64,000 bases of DNA from Mytilus edulis (Eukaryota; Mollusca; Bivalvia; Mytilida; Mytilidae): assembly GCF_963676685.1 (NCBI RefSeq), contig NC_092356.1, positions 46,215,601 to 46,279,600 on the forward strand, given 5' to 3'. Made by a program: the position numbers and the translations under genes. Below, piece after piece: positions 36,799-48,365 of the stretch. Positions within the stretch are counted from its first letter, which is position 1, and the number at the start of each line of letters is the position of its first letter. The notes under the pieces were generated by a model. That model saw only the letters and a program-made list of their open reading frames with translations. It did no database searches and was not told the origin of the DNA.

Positions 36799-39700
36799 CT
36801 GTAATATAAAATAATGTAACATTCCCTGTTTTACTTATTTGTCGATACAGTTTGGGTTTCTCTTATTTTAAATACCCTTGTGGAATGAAATAATTCGGCA
36901 ACGACTGATAGTTAGTATTATTATTGGAACATGTCTATGCTTTGACATTTACAAATGAGAATAAAAATGGGACATGTTTCAAAGAGACATCAACTCGACC
37001 AAAGAGCATAAATCATTCGAAGGCGACCAATGGGTCATCACCATTCAAAAAAACACATCCAGAGGCGGGATTCAGCTAGCCCTAAAACAATAATGTTTAC
37101 CAGTTCAGCATTTAAAGCAGGTTCTAGAGGATTTTACTCCAGGAATTGTTTATCTAAGGTATTTTTCTTTTGATCGTACATGTCACTTTTCAGTAGTTCT
37201 AAAACCTACATGTTTGTAACGATTTACATGGGAAAAGGTTAATCCAACGTGCTTGGTTTCGTTTTTATTCTATAACGTTCTAGTATCACGAATTTCCAAT
37301 AATTGCTCATTGTATGTTAGCTTTGTAACCTATACTATTAATACTGCATAGTAGACAGAAAACAACGAAGAACTCGCATTTAAAATCAAAAGTATAAAAA
37401 AGTAAGTTACTCTTATATTACAGTTTAAAGAACAGTAATGACAAACATCATATCAACATAACATTGTAGTACTGAAAGCAATGGCATAGTTCTCAACCTG
37501 CTGATATGATATAGATATAAAAAAGGAAGATGTGGTATGATTGCAAATGAGACAACTCTCCACAAGAGACCACAATGACACAGACATTAACAACTAAAGG
37601 TCACCGTACGGCCTTCACCAATTAGCAAAGCTCATACCACATAGTCAGCTATAAAAGGCCCCGAATGACAATGTAAATCAATCAAAAAAGAAAACTAACG
37701 GCCTTATTTTTATTAAAAAATGACCGAAAAACAAATATGTAACAAATAAACAAACTACAACCACTGAATTACAGACTCATGAAAGTCGTTTTACACTCTT
37801 ATTACAAGGCTATTTCAATTTTTAAGTTGAAGGATGACTGTCTTATATATGTACGAAATATTCTATTTTATGATATTGAGCATTATATTTACTGTCATAA
37901 ATTTAAAAATTTTAAAATACTAGATCGGTTGAAAAATATTTTCGCTACAAGAATTGATAAGAATATAAGTCCTATCATAATAGTATTAACATTGAAACAA
38001 CACTGTGCAAGTTATATGCGTTCGACGCGTTTTCTGGATTAACCGTCATCAATGTGCTCTGCTCAAACCAAACCCTAGTTGATACTAATTTATATGTCCA
38101 AAAGAATTTCTTTGTTTGAAAGACGATTAATTTGACTAGTCTCGAGGAATAACATTGTTTATCTGAAGTAACCTAAGCTACACATACCACAAAGTTTACA
38201 ACTTAAAGGGCATCTGTCACTAAATGGTGATTGACATATATCTGGATCTTGACAGTTGACAAACTGTTCATCTACGCATTGTTTTAAGGCTGGTATCGTC
38301 TGCTGATTTACAGTTAACGTTGATTGTACACTTTGCACTGCTGATATTGTCTGCTGACCTGTAGTTTGCGTTGTTTGTATAATTTTTACTGTTGTTGCTG
38401 GAATCGCTGTAAAAAGTAAAATCACAAAAATACTGAACTCAGAGGAAATCTAATCGGAAATTCAATAATCACATGGCAAAATCAAATGACAAAACACATC
38501 AAAAACGAATGAACAAGAACTGTCATATTCCTGACTTGGTACAGGCATTTTCAAATGTAGAATATTGTGAATAAACCTGGTTTTAAAGCGCTAAACCTCT
38601 CACTTTGATGACAGTCTCATCAAATTCCGTTTTATTTACAATGATGCGTGAACAAATCAGACATAATAAATAAAATAGTCAAAATATGGGTATAGCAGTC
38701 ATCATCGTGTTACAGTTTTAAAAGGAACAATTTAACAGAACACAAAAAACATCTATCTGCAAACACATTCATTGATTCGCATGTCTGACGTCAGAAAATT
38801 TTATACGTCACATAAATTTGTCGTTCAATGTATATAAAAAACAATTTTAAAATTTCACATGGGCAATGTTAGCATACAGGGTTAAAAAATCAAAGTATGT
38901 AAGAATTAATTTCAGAAATAGACCGAGATTTAAAACAGTCCAAAAGTTATATAGAATTTATAAGAATCCACAAATAGTTCATTCCACTACGCGATTGAAA
39001 AACTTGACGTTTGTGGTTTAACGTATTTTCTAATTCATAATAGAAATATATCATAATGACATATAATAGAACAATATCATATTGACGGGATCTTTTAAAG
39101 TACAGAGTCACGTTATAAGAACCAAAGAAACACAAAAAGTGTGAAAGTCGTTAACAGTTCAGCAAAAGCACAATATCAATATTACGTCATGCATTTGATT
39201 TACAAATCTCTTCTGTTTTTGTTTATCAATTTATAAATCAATTTTACTGAGAGTTTATTAGACTTTTTACAACTAACACACGAAATCACCTGAAAGATAT
39301 ACAAGTAAACTTAACAAAGTGAAATATCTTGAATTGATATATATATATTAGTACCCAATAATATCATCTTCAGGCAAATAACATTATACTGGCATTTATA
39401 GCACATTATATATTGAACATGTATAATTGTAAAATAACTTATGAATATCAAGTTTAACACTGTGCATTACTATAGCCTTTGTTTGGGGTTGATACGAGGA
39501 CTATCGTCCTCGGTTAATATAATCTGAACTGGTCAATGTATAACGTACTGACCTCGTCAAGAGTGCATAATTGATAAATATCCACCCGTAAGATGTATAC
39601 TCTTTTGATTATTTGTTTCGATTAATAAAATCGTTCATTATCACTTTTTTTATCTGCAGCTTTCAGTCTTCCTTAAGAAGTATAGGTGAACATGTGACTT

Positions 39701-42700
39701 TTAAAATCAAATTAATCAATTAATATTAATTATAATCAAATAAGTTAAAATATATTGAATTACATTCCATATGGTGTAGCATTCTCCTGTGTTAATTTGA
39801 TATAACGATCACGTGTTTAAAATAATATTTCATGAACCTGAAGCCTTGTATTGAAGGTCAGTATACAAAATGAAAAAAAAAATTCAAGCAGTACCTGCAT
39901 ACGGAGTAAATATATACCCCAATTAATACGATATTCCAAGGCTTGTATTTCCTGTCATAATGATTTTCTTGACAGAGGGTTGCTGCTCATAAGGAATATA
40001 TAAAACCAAGATTTCAAAAATATGAAGTTAAAATCATCCCTAAATTTTTACGGACGCAATCGCGAGTTGGAATATTGGTTTCACAGATGATATCGGATAT
40101 TTTTCTCATGTCGTAACTACAATCCCTTCTCTGTTCACCAATGTGATCTACCAAATTGGACTATTTACCGTAACGGGTGTGTAATAACTTGAGCAACACG
40201 ACATTGTTGTGTCTTGTGTACTATTATTTGAATGTTTATATAAAAAAGAAGATGTGGTATGATTGCCAATGAGACAACTGTCCACAAGAGTGTATGTCTT
40301 TTTCTTTTTTTACCATGCCTTTGTCAGTTTACTTTCAATCTATGATATTGAATGTACCTCCAATATCTTTTGCCCCTCTTAGGTAGCTAATTGATATTGT
40401 TGAGCTGAGCTGTTGTTACATAATCATTTACTACACGTCTCTCTGTAGAACGTTTGCACGTGATTGTAGTTGAATGTGTAATTTCAATCTTAAGGACTAC
40501 CGTGTAGTATTTACGTCATACTTCCACCAGCTGTTTGTTGGCTGCTGTGTCAACCGGTACGAACGTAAGATGTTTTGTGAGTACTTGCATTTTGTTTTTA
40601 ATAAAAAAACCAGATGAATAACTTATTCTTTTATTTATATCTAAATTATTATTCGAAAGATTTAAACGGTTGATTCATGAAAAGCATATGAATAAAATCA
40701 TTACTCTTTACGAATGATTCTACGAAGCACATAACATTATATACTGACTCATCTCACAACGTCGACCAATGAAACCATTCACACAACCACAAAACCCAGA
40801 CATGCAAAGTCCTCCATTTTGACACATAACATCATGACATGGGTCCTCTAACAAAAACAAATAAATTATGTAAATATCAATCAAAATAGCAATCATAATA
40901 ATTATGGATGATAAAGTTTGAACGGTAGAGTCATCAAAAATAGTAGACAGAAAATGAATGATCGCAATACTCTTCATAAATGCAAACACATAGCACCCAC
41001 AACTATATACTGACTTATCTCACAATTTCGTCAGAGAAACCATTCACACAAGAACATAATCCAGATGAGCAATGTCCTCCATTTTGACATGTAACATAAA
41101 CAAAGAAAGTATGTAAATAGAAATCATAATAATAATTATAATATATATGGAGGTATAAAGTTCTGAACGGTAGAGTAATAAAACACTACTAGACAAATCA
41201 ATAAAATAAATACTCTTTATAAATGTTTACACTAAACACATACAATTACATACTTACTTATTTCGCAATGTTGACCGGTGAAACCATTCACACAAGAACA
41301 TAATCCAGATGAGCAAGTTCCTCCGTGTTGACACTCAACATTATGACACGGTTCCTCTAATGTAAAAAAATAAATTGTATAAATAGCTGTCAAAATGGCA
41401 ATCATAATGTGCAAATATTACAGTTATGCATTCATATAAAGAAAAAAGAAGTTTGGTATCAAATGGAAACTAGTTGCAAATATATAATCTTTCTTCATGC
41501 CACACATACATACACAAATACTAATTATTAAATACTCAACCGAACAATAAAAATAAAACAACATCAACTTCAGTGTCTGACAAAATAGAATGAGGAAGAC
41601 AAATCGGGTCTTTTAATATTCAAATATACTTTGTATGTTAAATAAGGCTGATCACATTTCATCTACTCACTCTTTTTGTTAAAATCTTTTTGGAATGCTT
41701 TAGACATTAAAAGAGATATGTTATTACTGTTTTTGTAAAACAAATTAGCGTTTTATTTTGCATAGATGTGTATAAATGATGCATTACTTTATCAACAAAT
41801 TAAAAAAAGGTACATATTAAGTTCATACCTTAAATGGTCAACAATAGCGGAGAACACGTAAAATTCGCTTACGGAAAATATGTGTAATGAATAAATCATT
41901 ACGAAATCAAAATGATGAATTTGCACTATGCGCATAGGAAGAATAATACATTGTTTGTACTAATACGTTAACGGTTCCCATTTTCCTAGACATGTTGAGT
42001 GTTTATACAACGAACTTCTGTTCTATTATGATACAGGTCTCAAAACTCTAAACAAACTAAAAATATTACAAATACTAGATAATCAATCTGAGCTGTACAT
42101 GTGCATCAGGGAAATATAGAAAAATATTTAAAAAAATTCTTACATTAAAGTAAGAAATAAGTATCTTTAAGGAACCGCGTTTACAACAAATGCCATCAAT
42201 ATGATGACAAGGTTTGATATACCTTTCTCACAATGATGTCCTGAATATCCTCCATTACAATGACATACAACTATAAATCCAACAAACGTACAGCTCTCCG
42301 CGTGTCCATGGCATTTATTCTCACACTCTTAAATGTAATGCAAATAATAAATATTTCACGCGTTTATTCCGTGAATAGTTTCCTTTAAAGATAAAAACGT
42401 ACCAATGGGATTTTTTTTCTTTCTCACGAACTGTGTTTGTATTAATAGTATATAGAAATACTTTACAGTCACAACGTAATCTATACGTGGAGCAGGATCT
42501 ACTTATCCTTTTATATCACATAAAACCACCCTTATTGTTTTCGTGTTGCGCGGTCTTTAGTTATCTATGTTGTGTTTTGTATACAGTTGTTTAACCTTGG
42601 TAATTTGTTCAACGTTTTTGATTATTGCTTTGGTATCTTTCGCCTCTCTTTGAATATTCTCATATCATTAAATGACATACGTTATGTTAAAAATTTCTAA

Positions 42701-45700
42701 TATCATCTGCCTAGAAATTTAAAATACATTAAATATTGTCATAATCTTTTAAGGTAATTTGACGTCACAATTGAGCAAAAGAGGACGGGATTCTGGTTAC
42801 GACAATTGAACATTAAAAGTAGTCTTCTGTGACACAAATACTCCATTACACGCAATAAAATCGTGATGATTTTAAATATGATTTTCAAATAGATGACTTC
42901 ATTTTTACCAAATAGAACATTTACCAAAAACATAATATATGTGTCTTAAGTTAAAGGTTCAATTAAACAACTTTACAGCTCTTCAAGTTTTCAATTATTC
43001 AAGTATTTTCGACATATGCAAATACCTGTACCAAGTATTACATTTCTTATCCTTTTGTTTGATGTGTATGAGCTTTTTGTTTTACCATTTGATAACCGAC
43101 TTTTTGTTTTGAATATTCCTCGGAGTTCAGTTTTTTGTCATTTTAAATTTTCATCATGCCATTTCAAATGTTAATTGTCAATTAACGGACACTAGGTTTA
43201 AATACTTTAGAAAGCTGGACATTGAAATTGTGGTCAACTCTTTACATTTATACATCTTTATTTTTTCTCTTTGCGAATATTGTAGTATTTTTGGTTTGAA
43301 ATTACATTGCATTGAATATGATAGCGATGGTACCTTTCGTGTAATTTTTATCAGGTAATGCTTGATTTGTAGCACGAATTTTTATTATACAATTAGAGTC
43401 TACTGTAACATACTTACCCTTTTTTAAATCAAAGTGAAGAACTGAAATGATTACACGTTTAAATAAACTGTGGCATATGCAGATAGCTTGTGTATATATG
43501 ACAATTCATAGTGAAAGAACGACATAATTGTAATTCCTTTTTGTAATGTAAAATAAATAATTCAAGAACTTTTAGATAAATAATAGAATTTTATGCATCT
43601 GCCATACAAGTGAGAGGTTCAGCTAGCAATGAAACCAGGTTGAATCCACTATTTCTACAAAGGGCCATGTCTGTACCAAATCAGGAATTTGACAGTTGTT
43701 TTCCATTCGTTTAATGTGTTTTAGCTTATGATTTTGTCATTTGATAAGGGACTTTTCTATTGGAATTTCCCGTAGAGTTTGATACTTTTGCTATTTTACT
43801 TTTTAGATTAGTGTTTCTTCAGAGTCACGATTCATTCCACCATACATTTGAAACTTATAACATGTTGTTTTAAGTTTATTTCTTTTTCTTTTAGGTTTAC
43901 AAACTTTAGATATCATTGAATATCGTGTAAGCCGCAGTTACTTAGTGTTCGCTTTAAACCTAGGAATAATTATGCTGTTTTTATCATAGGATTTTTTATG
44001 CATATAACTAATATCAATTGTATATGATTATAAACCTACAAATGATATATTATGACAAAAAATTCTGTACACAGGTCTGTGTCTTTTGCCATGGCGTTGT
44101 CAGTTTGTTTTCGACTTATACAAATGTTAATTATTAGAGAATATTAAGAGTGCATATTATTATCATATATTGTTATTCCCATGCAGCCAATGTGTTACTT
44201 CAGTGCATTTAATGTGTTCTGTTAATAGATGAATACAAACCTATATTATTGACTCGTTGTTGTTATTTTTGTACACACAGCGATGGTATTTATAAATCAT
44301 TATACATTTGGAAAATCTCCTTTTAAATGTTACTAGGCATATGAGTAAGCTGTCTGTATTTATCAGCGTCCGAAATGTCATCTAGCACTTCATTATATAT
44401 TGAAACTGTAATTTTGATGAGTGTTGTTCTATAATCAAAATGTACAATTCACTTGCTTACATTATGCTATTTTACTACAGTTTTAATTAATGCCTTCATA
44501 TTCATTTGGATCAAAAGTAATGATAATAATAATAAAAAAATATAGATAGAAAGTAATTAAAATATACTTACTTTGATCTGTCAAAAAAAATATAAATTCA
44601 AAATATGACAATATAGTCCATTTAAACAACTCATGATCAATTATCCATTAAGATTATCACTATACAATTTTTGTTTGTATTTCGTCATTACTGTTTTTTT
44701 GCAAATGCGTTGCCATTTTGTTTTCGGCTTTTAAGTTTTGAAGAATGATATAAACAACTGATCACTACTCCATAAAAACCATAGCGTTATTAGGTTCTAA
44801 AATTTCAAATGCTTACTTTAATATACAGATAATGGCATATTTGATAATCTATGAAATGTTGTAGGTAACGTCATGATATTTGGTATCTTTCAATAGTTAA
44901 ACAAAACTAAACCTACCAAAGAATGAGTATAAACCTCATATGATACAGGGGAGATTGACATCAGCAGATATAAAGGAGTTATTTTTGGGGGTTGTTTTTA
45001 TTTGGAAATTTCGTTGCTAAATTCTTCAATAAATTACAGAAAGACAAATAAAAAAATCAGCGACTTACGTCTCGTTCAAAATACGATATTGTTTATTGCA
45101 AACTCAATGAGAGCTTTCCACAGTGCCATCTGTTTCTGGATAAGGTATTTAAACTTTTTATAGTTCACCTGTCCTTTTGAATATATACAATATCTTTTGT
45201 CCTTTATCGTAGTTGTTTACACCGGGACCTTTAAATTTCTTTAAGAGAAATCTATCACTCATTGATTAAATAAGTTTGATAATTACCAAGAAGGAAACGC
45301 CGCTGGTTTGTATTCCTATCTACAAAAACCAATAAGAAATATATGTATTATTTGTTTTGTTATTTTCATTTTTTTTGTACTTTTCACATACAACTCACTT
45401 TTGAATTTTGCATTATATTTTACGACAAAGTCACTAGTAAGTGTTAAATAATTGATCCAAATGTTATACCTTCGATTAGCCACGGTAAATATTTAATTTT
45501 GGTGTACATAAGATATAAAATAAATTAATGAATTTTTGTATAATTTTCAAGTTTGGCTCAATCTGTTACCTTCTTATGCCTCTTCTCTCACACAATGGCG
45601 TTATCCACTTGTATTTCATCTTATGAGTTGAGCCTTTTTCAACTGATTTTTATAGTTCGTTCTTATGTTGTACTGTTATACCACTGTCCCAGGTTAGGGA

Positions 45701-46540
45701 GAGGGTTGGGATCCCGCAAAAATGTTTAACCCCGCCATATTATGTTTGTATGTGCCTATCCTAAGTCTGGAGCCTGTAATTCAATGGTTGTCGTCTGTTT
45801 ATGTGTTACATATTTGGTTTTCTTTTATATTTTTTATATAAATACAAACAAGTAATTGATTCAACACTTACCACAGCAGTTCATTGTACAATGTCCGTCA
45901 GCCTTTCGAACCCATACTGTTATAATGTTCTATAAAATTAACTTTACATGTTCATTAAATAACATATCATTTTTATCCATTATAGATTCTCCACTTAGTT
46001 GCCTATAATATTTATTAGTTAATATCTTATATAGTTTTATGATATTCTTCTTTCTAATTGATTTATTTGACTACATATTTTCTATTCCTTTTTGTTTTTT
46101 ATATACTATATAAATTAAGGACTTTCAGTCAGTCATTAAGTTATACATGAACGTGTTAGATTATGTTGAATTACGTCTTCGTTGTGTGTAAATATTAGTA
46201 GGTCAACTTCATCATAATGTCTTTTGAACCCATACTGTAATTTATTCTATACAAGAATTGTTTTATTGATGTGATTTTTTGTGAATTTGTATCAATTTAC
46301 CCCACTTACCCCTTTATTCATGTCTGTAGTATTGACACTTATAAAAAGTTCTCCATCAACAATTTTTCTTAGTCCAGAAAACTCCATATTGTCCTTTATA
46401 TTCAGGCAACCATATGTCATATCAGTGAACGTCCAAAAGTCTAAACATGTTTTTGATACATTGGGTGTAAATTCACAAGAAGCTTGTCCTTGGCCAATTA
46501 ACCCGGATATCCATACACAGAAATACAACACTTTCATCAT
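36671..46540 (-). CDS. Gene 2: secreted EGF-ShKT protein, paralogue of gene 1
   Basis: Read leftward from the second possible start, at 46,540. Exons of 231, 58, 33, 6, 24, 105, 99, 99, 219 and 114 nt join in frame; with the read-through stop at 36,671 the protein is about 333 residues. The order is signal peptide, N-terminal cysteine module, short basic linker from three small exons, one classical and two compact EGF-like domains, T/Q-rich linker, and two ShKT modules. Exon 1 and exon 2 are homologous to gene 1, with identical exon 1 length. All internal junctions after exon 2 are phase 1. A secreted, disulphide-rich product is secure; its role (matrix, adhesion or immune) is unknown. An AATAAA on the minus strand at 36,406-36,411 could be its poly(A) signal. 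Confidence 0.75.
37514..37779 (-). mobile_element. U1-specific R1 repeat insertion
   Basis: It contains 'AAGAAGATG'-type sequence and 'AGGTCACCGTACGGCCTTCA', the inverse of 4,600-4,800. U3 lacks it at 59,045-59,050, where the flanks 'GATATGATATA' and 'AAGTCGTTTTACACTC' adjoin directly. It postdates the U1/U3 duplication. Confidence 0.75.
38188..38406 (-). CDS. Gene 2 exon: T/Q-rich linker and ShKT module A
   Basis: A 219-nt phase 1-1 exon. The linker repeats the pattern IQTTQTTGQQTISAVQS. The module reads CVDEQFVNCQDPDICQSPF, then CPLSCKLC: six cysteines in ShKT order with the usual acidic residue after the first. Copies of exactly 219 nt are at 53,248 (plus) and 59,456 (minus). ShKT is a general extracellular module, so no toxin role is implied. 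Confidence 0.85.
38415..39145 (+). mobile_element. U1-specific insertion with repeat R2 at the ShKT exon acceptor
   Basis: U2 (53,205-53,247) and U3 (59,676-59,710) have about 35-45 bp between the shared 'AACAGTTCAGCAAAAGC' block and the exon. U1 has about 740 bp, beginning with an R2 copy ('AATACTGAACTCAGAGG', 'GAATATTGTGAATAAACCTGG'). The insertion ends within about 10 bases of the splice acceptor. Confidence 0.65.
39885..40180 (+). mobile_element. Penelope-like RT fragment in U1
   Basis: Decayed sequence homologous to 25,430-25,640 and 12,535-12,730, including CCTGCATACGGAGTA and the 'CGCGAGTTGGAATATTGG' region. It is inverted and shared at 52,280-52,590, so it was present before the duplication. 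Confidence 0.65.
40749..40847 (-). CDS. Gene 2 exon: compact EGF-like E2
   Basis: A 99-nt phase 1-1 exon: DPCHDVMCQNGGLCMSGFCG, then CVNGFIGRRC. The donor is GTCAGT here, but GTAAGT in the inverted copy (51,622-51,720), so splicing may be weaker in this copy. Confidence 0.8.
41016..41096 (-). pseudogene. Degenerate EGF exon between E1 and E2
   Basis: It keeps VTCQNGGHCSSGLCSCVNGF. It has lost its acceptor and first cysteine, and a one-base deletion after the glycine-phenylalanine destroys the last cysteine and leads to a stop. The same deletion is in the inverted copy at 51,371-51,454, so decay preceded that duplication. Confidence 0.75.
41258..41356 (-). CDS. Gene 2 exon: compact EGF-like E1
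   Basis: A 99-nt phase 1-1 exon: EPCHNVECQHGGTCSSGLC, then SCVNGFTGQHC. It has six cysteines and a GTAAGT donor. An inverted copy lies at 51,115-51,210. Confidence 0.85.
42223..42327 (-). CDS. Gene 2 exon: classical EGF-like (105 nt)
   Basis: A phase 1-1 exon: ECENKCHGHAESCTFVGFIV, then VCHCNGGYSGHHC. It has six cysteines and the same 105-nt length as gene 1 exons 8-11. The acceptor could be shifted by two bases; the 105-nt choice keeps the frame. Confidence 0.8.
43418..43441 (-). CDS. Gene 2 microexon (24 nt)
   Basis: It lies between TCATTTCAG and GTAAGTATG, is phase 1-1, and encodes x-L-H-F-D-L-K-K without a stop. It leads into the EGF exon. Confidence 0.5.
43590..43800 (-). repeat. Dispersed repeat R2, inverted, in gene 2 intron
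   Basis: It contains the complements of 'AAACCTCTCACTTG'-type, 'GTGGATT' and 'GTACAG' blocks in reverse order. It lies between the 6-nt and 24-nt microexon introns and the EGF exon. Confidence 0.55.
44572..44577 (-). CDS. Gene 2 microexon (6 nt)
   Basis: ATCAAA lies between a strong T-rich TTTTTTTTGACAG acceptor and GTAAGTATA. It is phase 1-1 and adds D-Q. Confidence 0.45.
45287..45319 (-). CDS. Gene 2 small exon (33 nt)
   Basis: It lies between TTTTTGTAG and GTAATT and is phase 1-1. It encodes D-R-N-T-N-Q-R-R-F-L-L, a basic then hydrophobic linker. The donor is suboptimal. Support is the fitting phase and position. Confidence 0.4.
45600..45830 (+). repeat. Dispersed repeat R1 copy in gene 2 intron 2
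   Basis: It contains 'GAGCCTGTAATTCAATGGTT' and the upstream 'CAACTGATTTTTATAGTTCG' block of the copy at 4,480. Confidence 0.65.
45872..45929 (-). CDS. Gene 2 exon 2: CC-motif module
   Basis: A 58-nt exon reading NIITVWVRKADGHCTMNCC, between TTTTATAG and GTAAGT, ending in phase 1. It is nine nucleotides shorter than its gene 1 counterpart, in frame. Confidence 0.8.
46215..46250 (-). pseudogene. Partial second copy of gene 2 exon 2
   Basis: The minus strand reads TATAG, then AATAAATTACAGTATGGGTT and CAAAAGACATT. This closely follows the acceptor and first half of exon 2 (AACATTATAACAGTATGGGT), but it lacks the CC end and a donor. It looks like a decayed duplicate. Confidence 0.55.
46310..46540 (-). 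CDS. Gene 2 exon 1: signal peptide and N-terminal module
   Basis: From MMKVLYFCVWISGLIGQGQA (signal peptide) to a GTAAGT donor in phase 0 there are 77 codons, as in gene 1. The mature part opens SCEFTPNVSKTCLDFWTF. The frame is open 15 codons further upstream, but the length match with gene 1 favours this start. Confidence 0.85.
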
Positions 46541-47689
46541 CTTACTCCAGCTTCTTATTAAGGGAAGATAAAAAAAAGAGTTCATAAATTAAAGAGTTTC
46601 CAAATTATCTTAAGCATCTATTTTCTTAAAAAGAAATGGTAAAAACAATATATTTAAGAAAAAAACAAAACAGTTAAAATGTATCATTGAATTATTTGAA
46701 ATATATTGTATCACATATCTCTATACATTACTTCGAAGAAAGAAAATGGGTTACAGTTTGACCCGTATCCAGTTTAATATTCCAGTTGCAAGTATGAAGA
46801 AAACGACAGTGTTTATATGGTCTGAAACTTTACATCTACAAAATTGCTCAGTAGTACATGTATTTTATAAACTATTTACATAAACATATTAAACTTTCAT
46901 GATAAAATATCCCGTACATTGTTTCTGTGTTGGCGAACTACATTTAAAAGTAATCATATCTCTACCTGTCTCAAAGTGTGATCTAATTTAAGTCAACTCG
47001 TTCAACTCTTAAAGATTGCACGACTTCATATTGTCTGTAATTGTTTGACTGTCGACGGCCTTTGTTATTAACTTAAACTTATTAATAGTTCAGGGCTACT
47101 TTGCGAATGGGAAGTGAAGAGTGCAATATATAATTATGTTGATCATTAAAGTCTTTACACATTGCGATGGTAGTTTTTAGACACGACATAAAAATAATAA
47201 AGAAATATCCAAACACATACCTTATGGTTTAACAGTTTCAAGATTCATTACAATACGATTATTATCTATGTTGGAAATAGTGTCCTACATGTAGGTGGTC
47301 TATAGTTTATCAGGTTTTCTAGCGACATTTACTACCAATTTAGATTGCACTTGAAAATGCATTACCATAACTTGTTATTGCAGAATGTTGACAAAACATT
47401 TTAAAAAGTAGCGTTATTGCCTATTTAAAAAATGTATTTCTTTCAATGTTTTGGCATCAATAGTTTTATCATTCTTTCGTAGGATGGTGAAAATTACTTA
47501 AATTTCGGTTGTGTTACTGTTTCTGATGACAAAAGCTTGCACATAATTTGGACCAACCAAAAAACAATGATGGTCTTAATGGAAGACTAGTGAAATTAAC
47601 TTCCAATCAGTTTTGATGTCTTGAATAGTCAAATGATAAACGGGATGCAACTCTTGATATTCATGTCACTATAGAAATTTGTTAAAGTA
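46541..47689. other. Upstream region of gene 2, nothing recognised
   Basis: No exon or repeat family was identified. The promoter of gene 2 should lie here; no TATA box stands out from the AT-rich background. Confidence 0.4.
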
Positions 47690-47990
47690 AAATCTTAAAA
47701 ATACTGAACTCCTAGGAAAAACAAAAACGGAAAGTCCATAATCACATGACTAAAATTAAAATCTCAAACACATCAAACAAATGGACAACAACTGTCATAT
47801 TCCTGACTTAGCTTTATAACTATTTTGATATGAGCGTCACTGATGAGTCTTATGCAGACGAAACGCGTGTCTGGTGTACTAAATTATAATCCTGGTTCCT
47901 TTAATAACTATTGGTACAGGTATTATCTTATGTAGAAAATGGTGGATTAAATCTTGTTTTGTCGATAGCTAAACCTCTCACTTGTACAGT
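47690..47990 (+). repeat. Dispersed repeat R2 interrupted by a hammerhead-like unit
   Basis: The R2 block 'CATATTCCTGACTT' (ends about 47,809) and its continuation 'TTGGTACAGG' to 'GTAGAAAATGGTGGATTAAA' (from 47,910) are separated by about 100 bp. Uninterrupted copies show 'CCTGACTTGGTACAGG' (38,531-38,546). Confidence 0.75.
47810..47911 (+). ncRNA. Hammerhead-ribozyme-like unit, ~100 bp, intact core
   Basis: GCGTC (47,833-47,837), CTGATGA (47,839-47,845), stem II GTCT/AGAC around TATGC, GAAA (47,859-47,862), then CGC. Stem III can form as ACGC with upstream GCGT, or with downstream GTGT placing a GTA cleavage triplet. All core bases outside the helices are as required. Helix I is minimal. 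Both ends carry 'TAACTATT'. Hammerhead motifs are known in Penelope-like elements and in small retroelements of animals; activity here is untested. Confidence 0.65.
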
Positions 47991-48009
47991 CCTTCGGTGG
48001 TATAAACTT

Positions 48010-48365
48010 GACTTTTCACTAACACCATACACCATTACACTATTCACCATACACCAAAATACCATACACCATACAAGTTCCACCTTTGCACCATACACCT
48101 TAAACTGTCTATCTACACCATCCAAAATTACCCATAATGCAATTTAATTTCAAAGAAATCGTTTATTTATTTACTAAAACGAATTTTGAACACAAATTAG
48201 TTTGCATAGTTTTAAACTTTGATAACTACACTTTATATTCACGTTACACAATTACATCATTCCTCATACACCATTAAACACTTTCCCCTACACAATACAC
48301 CGTAGGACCATACACCTTCTACCATTGCACCATATGCCATACACCATTATACCCTATATATTTGT
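48010..48365. repeat. Degenerate ACACCAT-rich repeat
   Basis: Many spaced 'CACCATACACC' words occur at 48,020-48,125 and 48,255-48,360, separated by about 130 bases of unrelated AT-rich DNA. Confidence 0.7.

Larger units (their letters stand above)
34900..41938 (-). repeat. Segmental duplication copy U1 (contains the gene 2 3' half)
   Basis: The part 34,900-40,000 aligns in direct orientation with 56,415-60,528. The part 37,886-41,938 aligns in inverted orientation with 49,853-53,757. Shared content includes both ShKT exons (one for U2), the EGF exons, a degenerate EGF exon, a Penelope-like fragment at 39,890-40,175 and an R1 tail at 40,240. Insertions specific to U1 are at 37,514-37,779 and 38,415-39,145. 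Confidence 0.9.

Noticed and set aside
38188-38406. ShKT module read as a venom toxin
   Set aside because: ShKT modules are common in ordinary extracellular proteins; here they follow EGF domains in a mosaic protein, so a toxin call is not justified.
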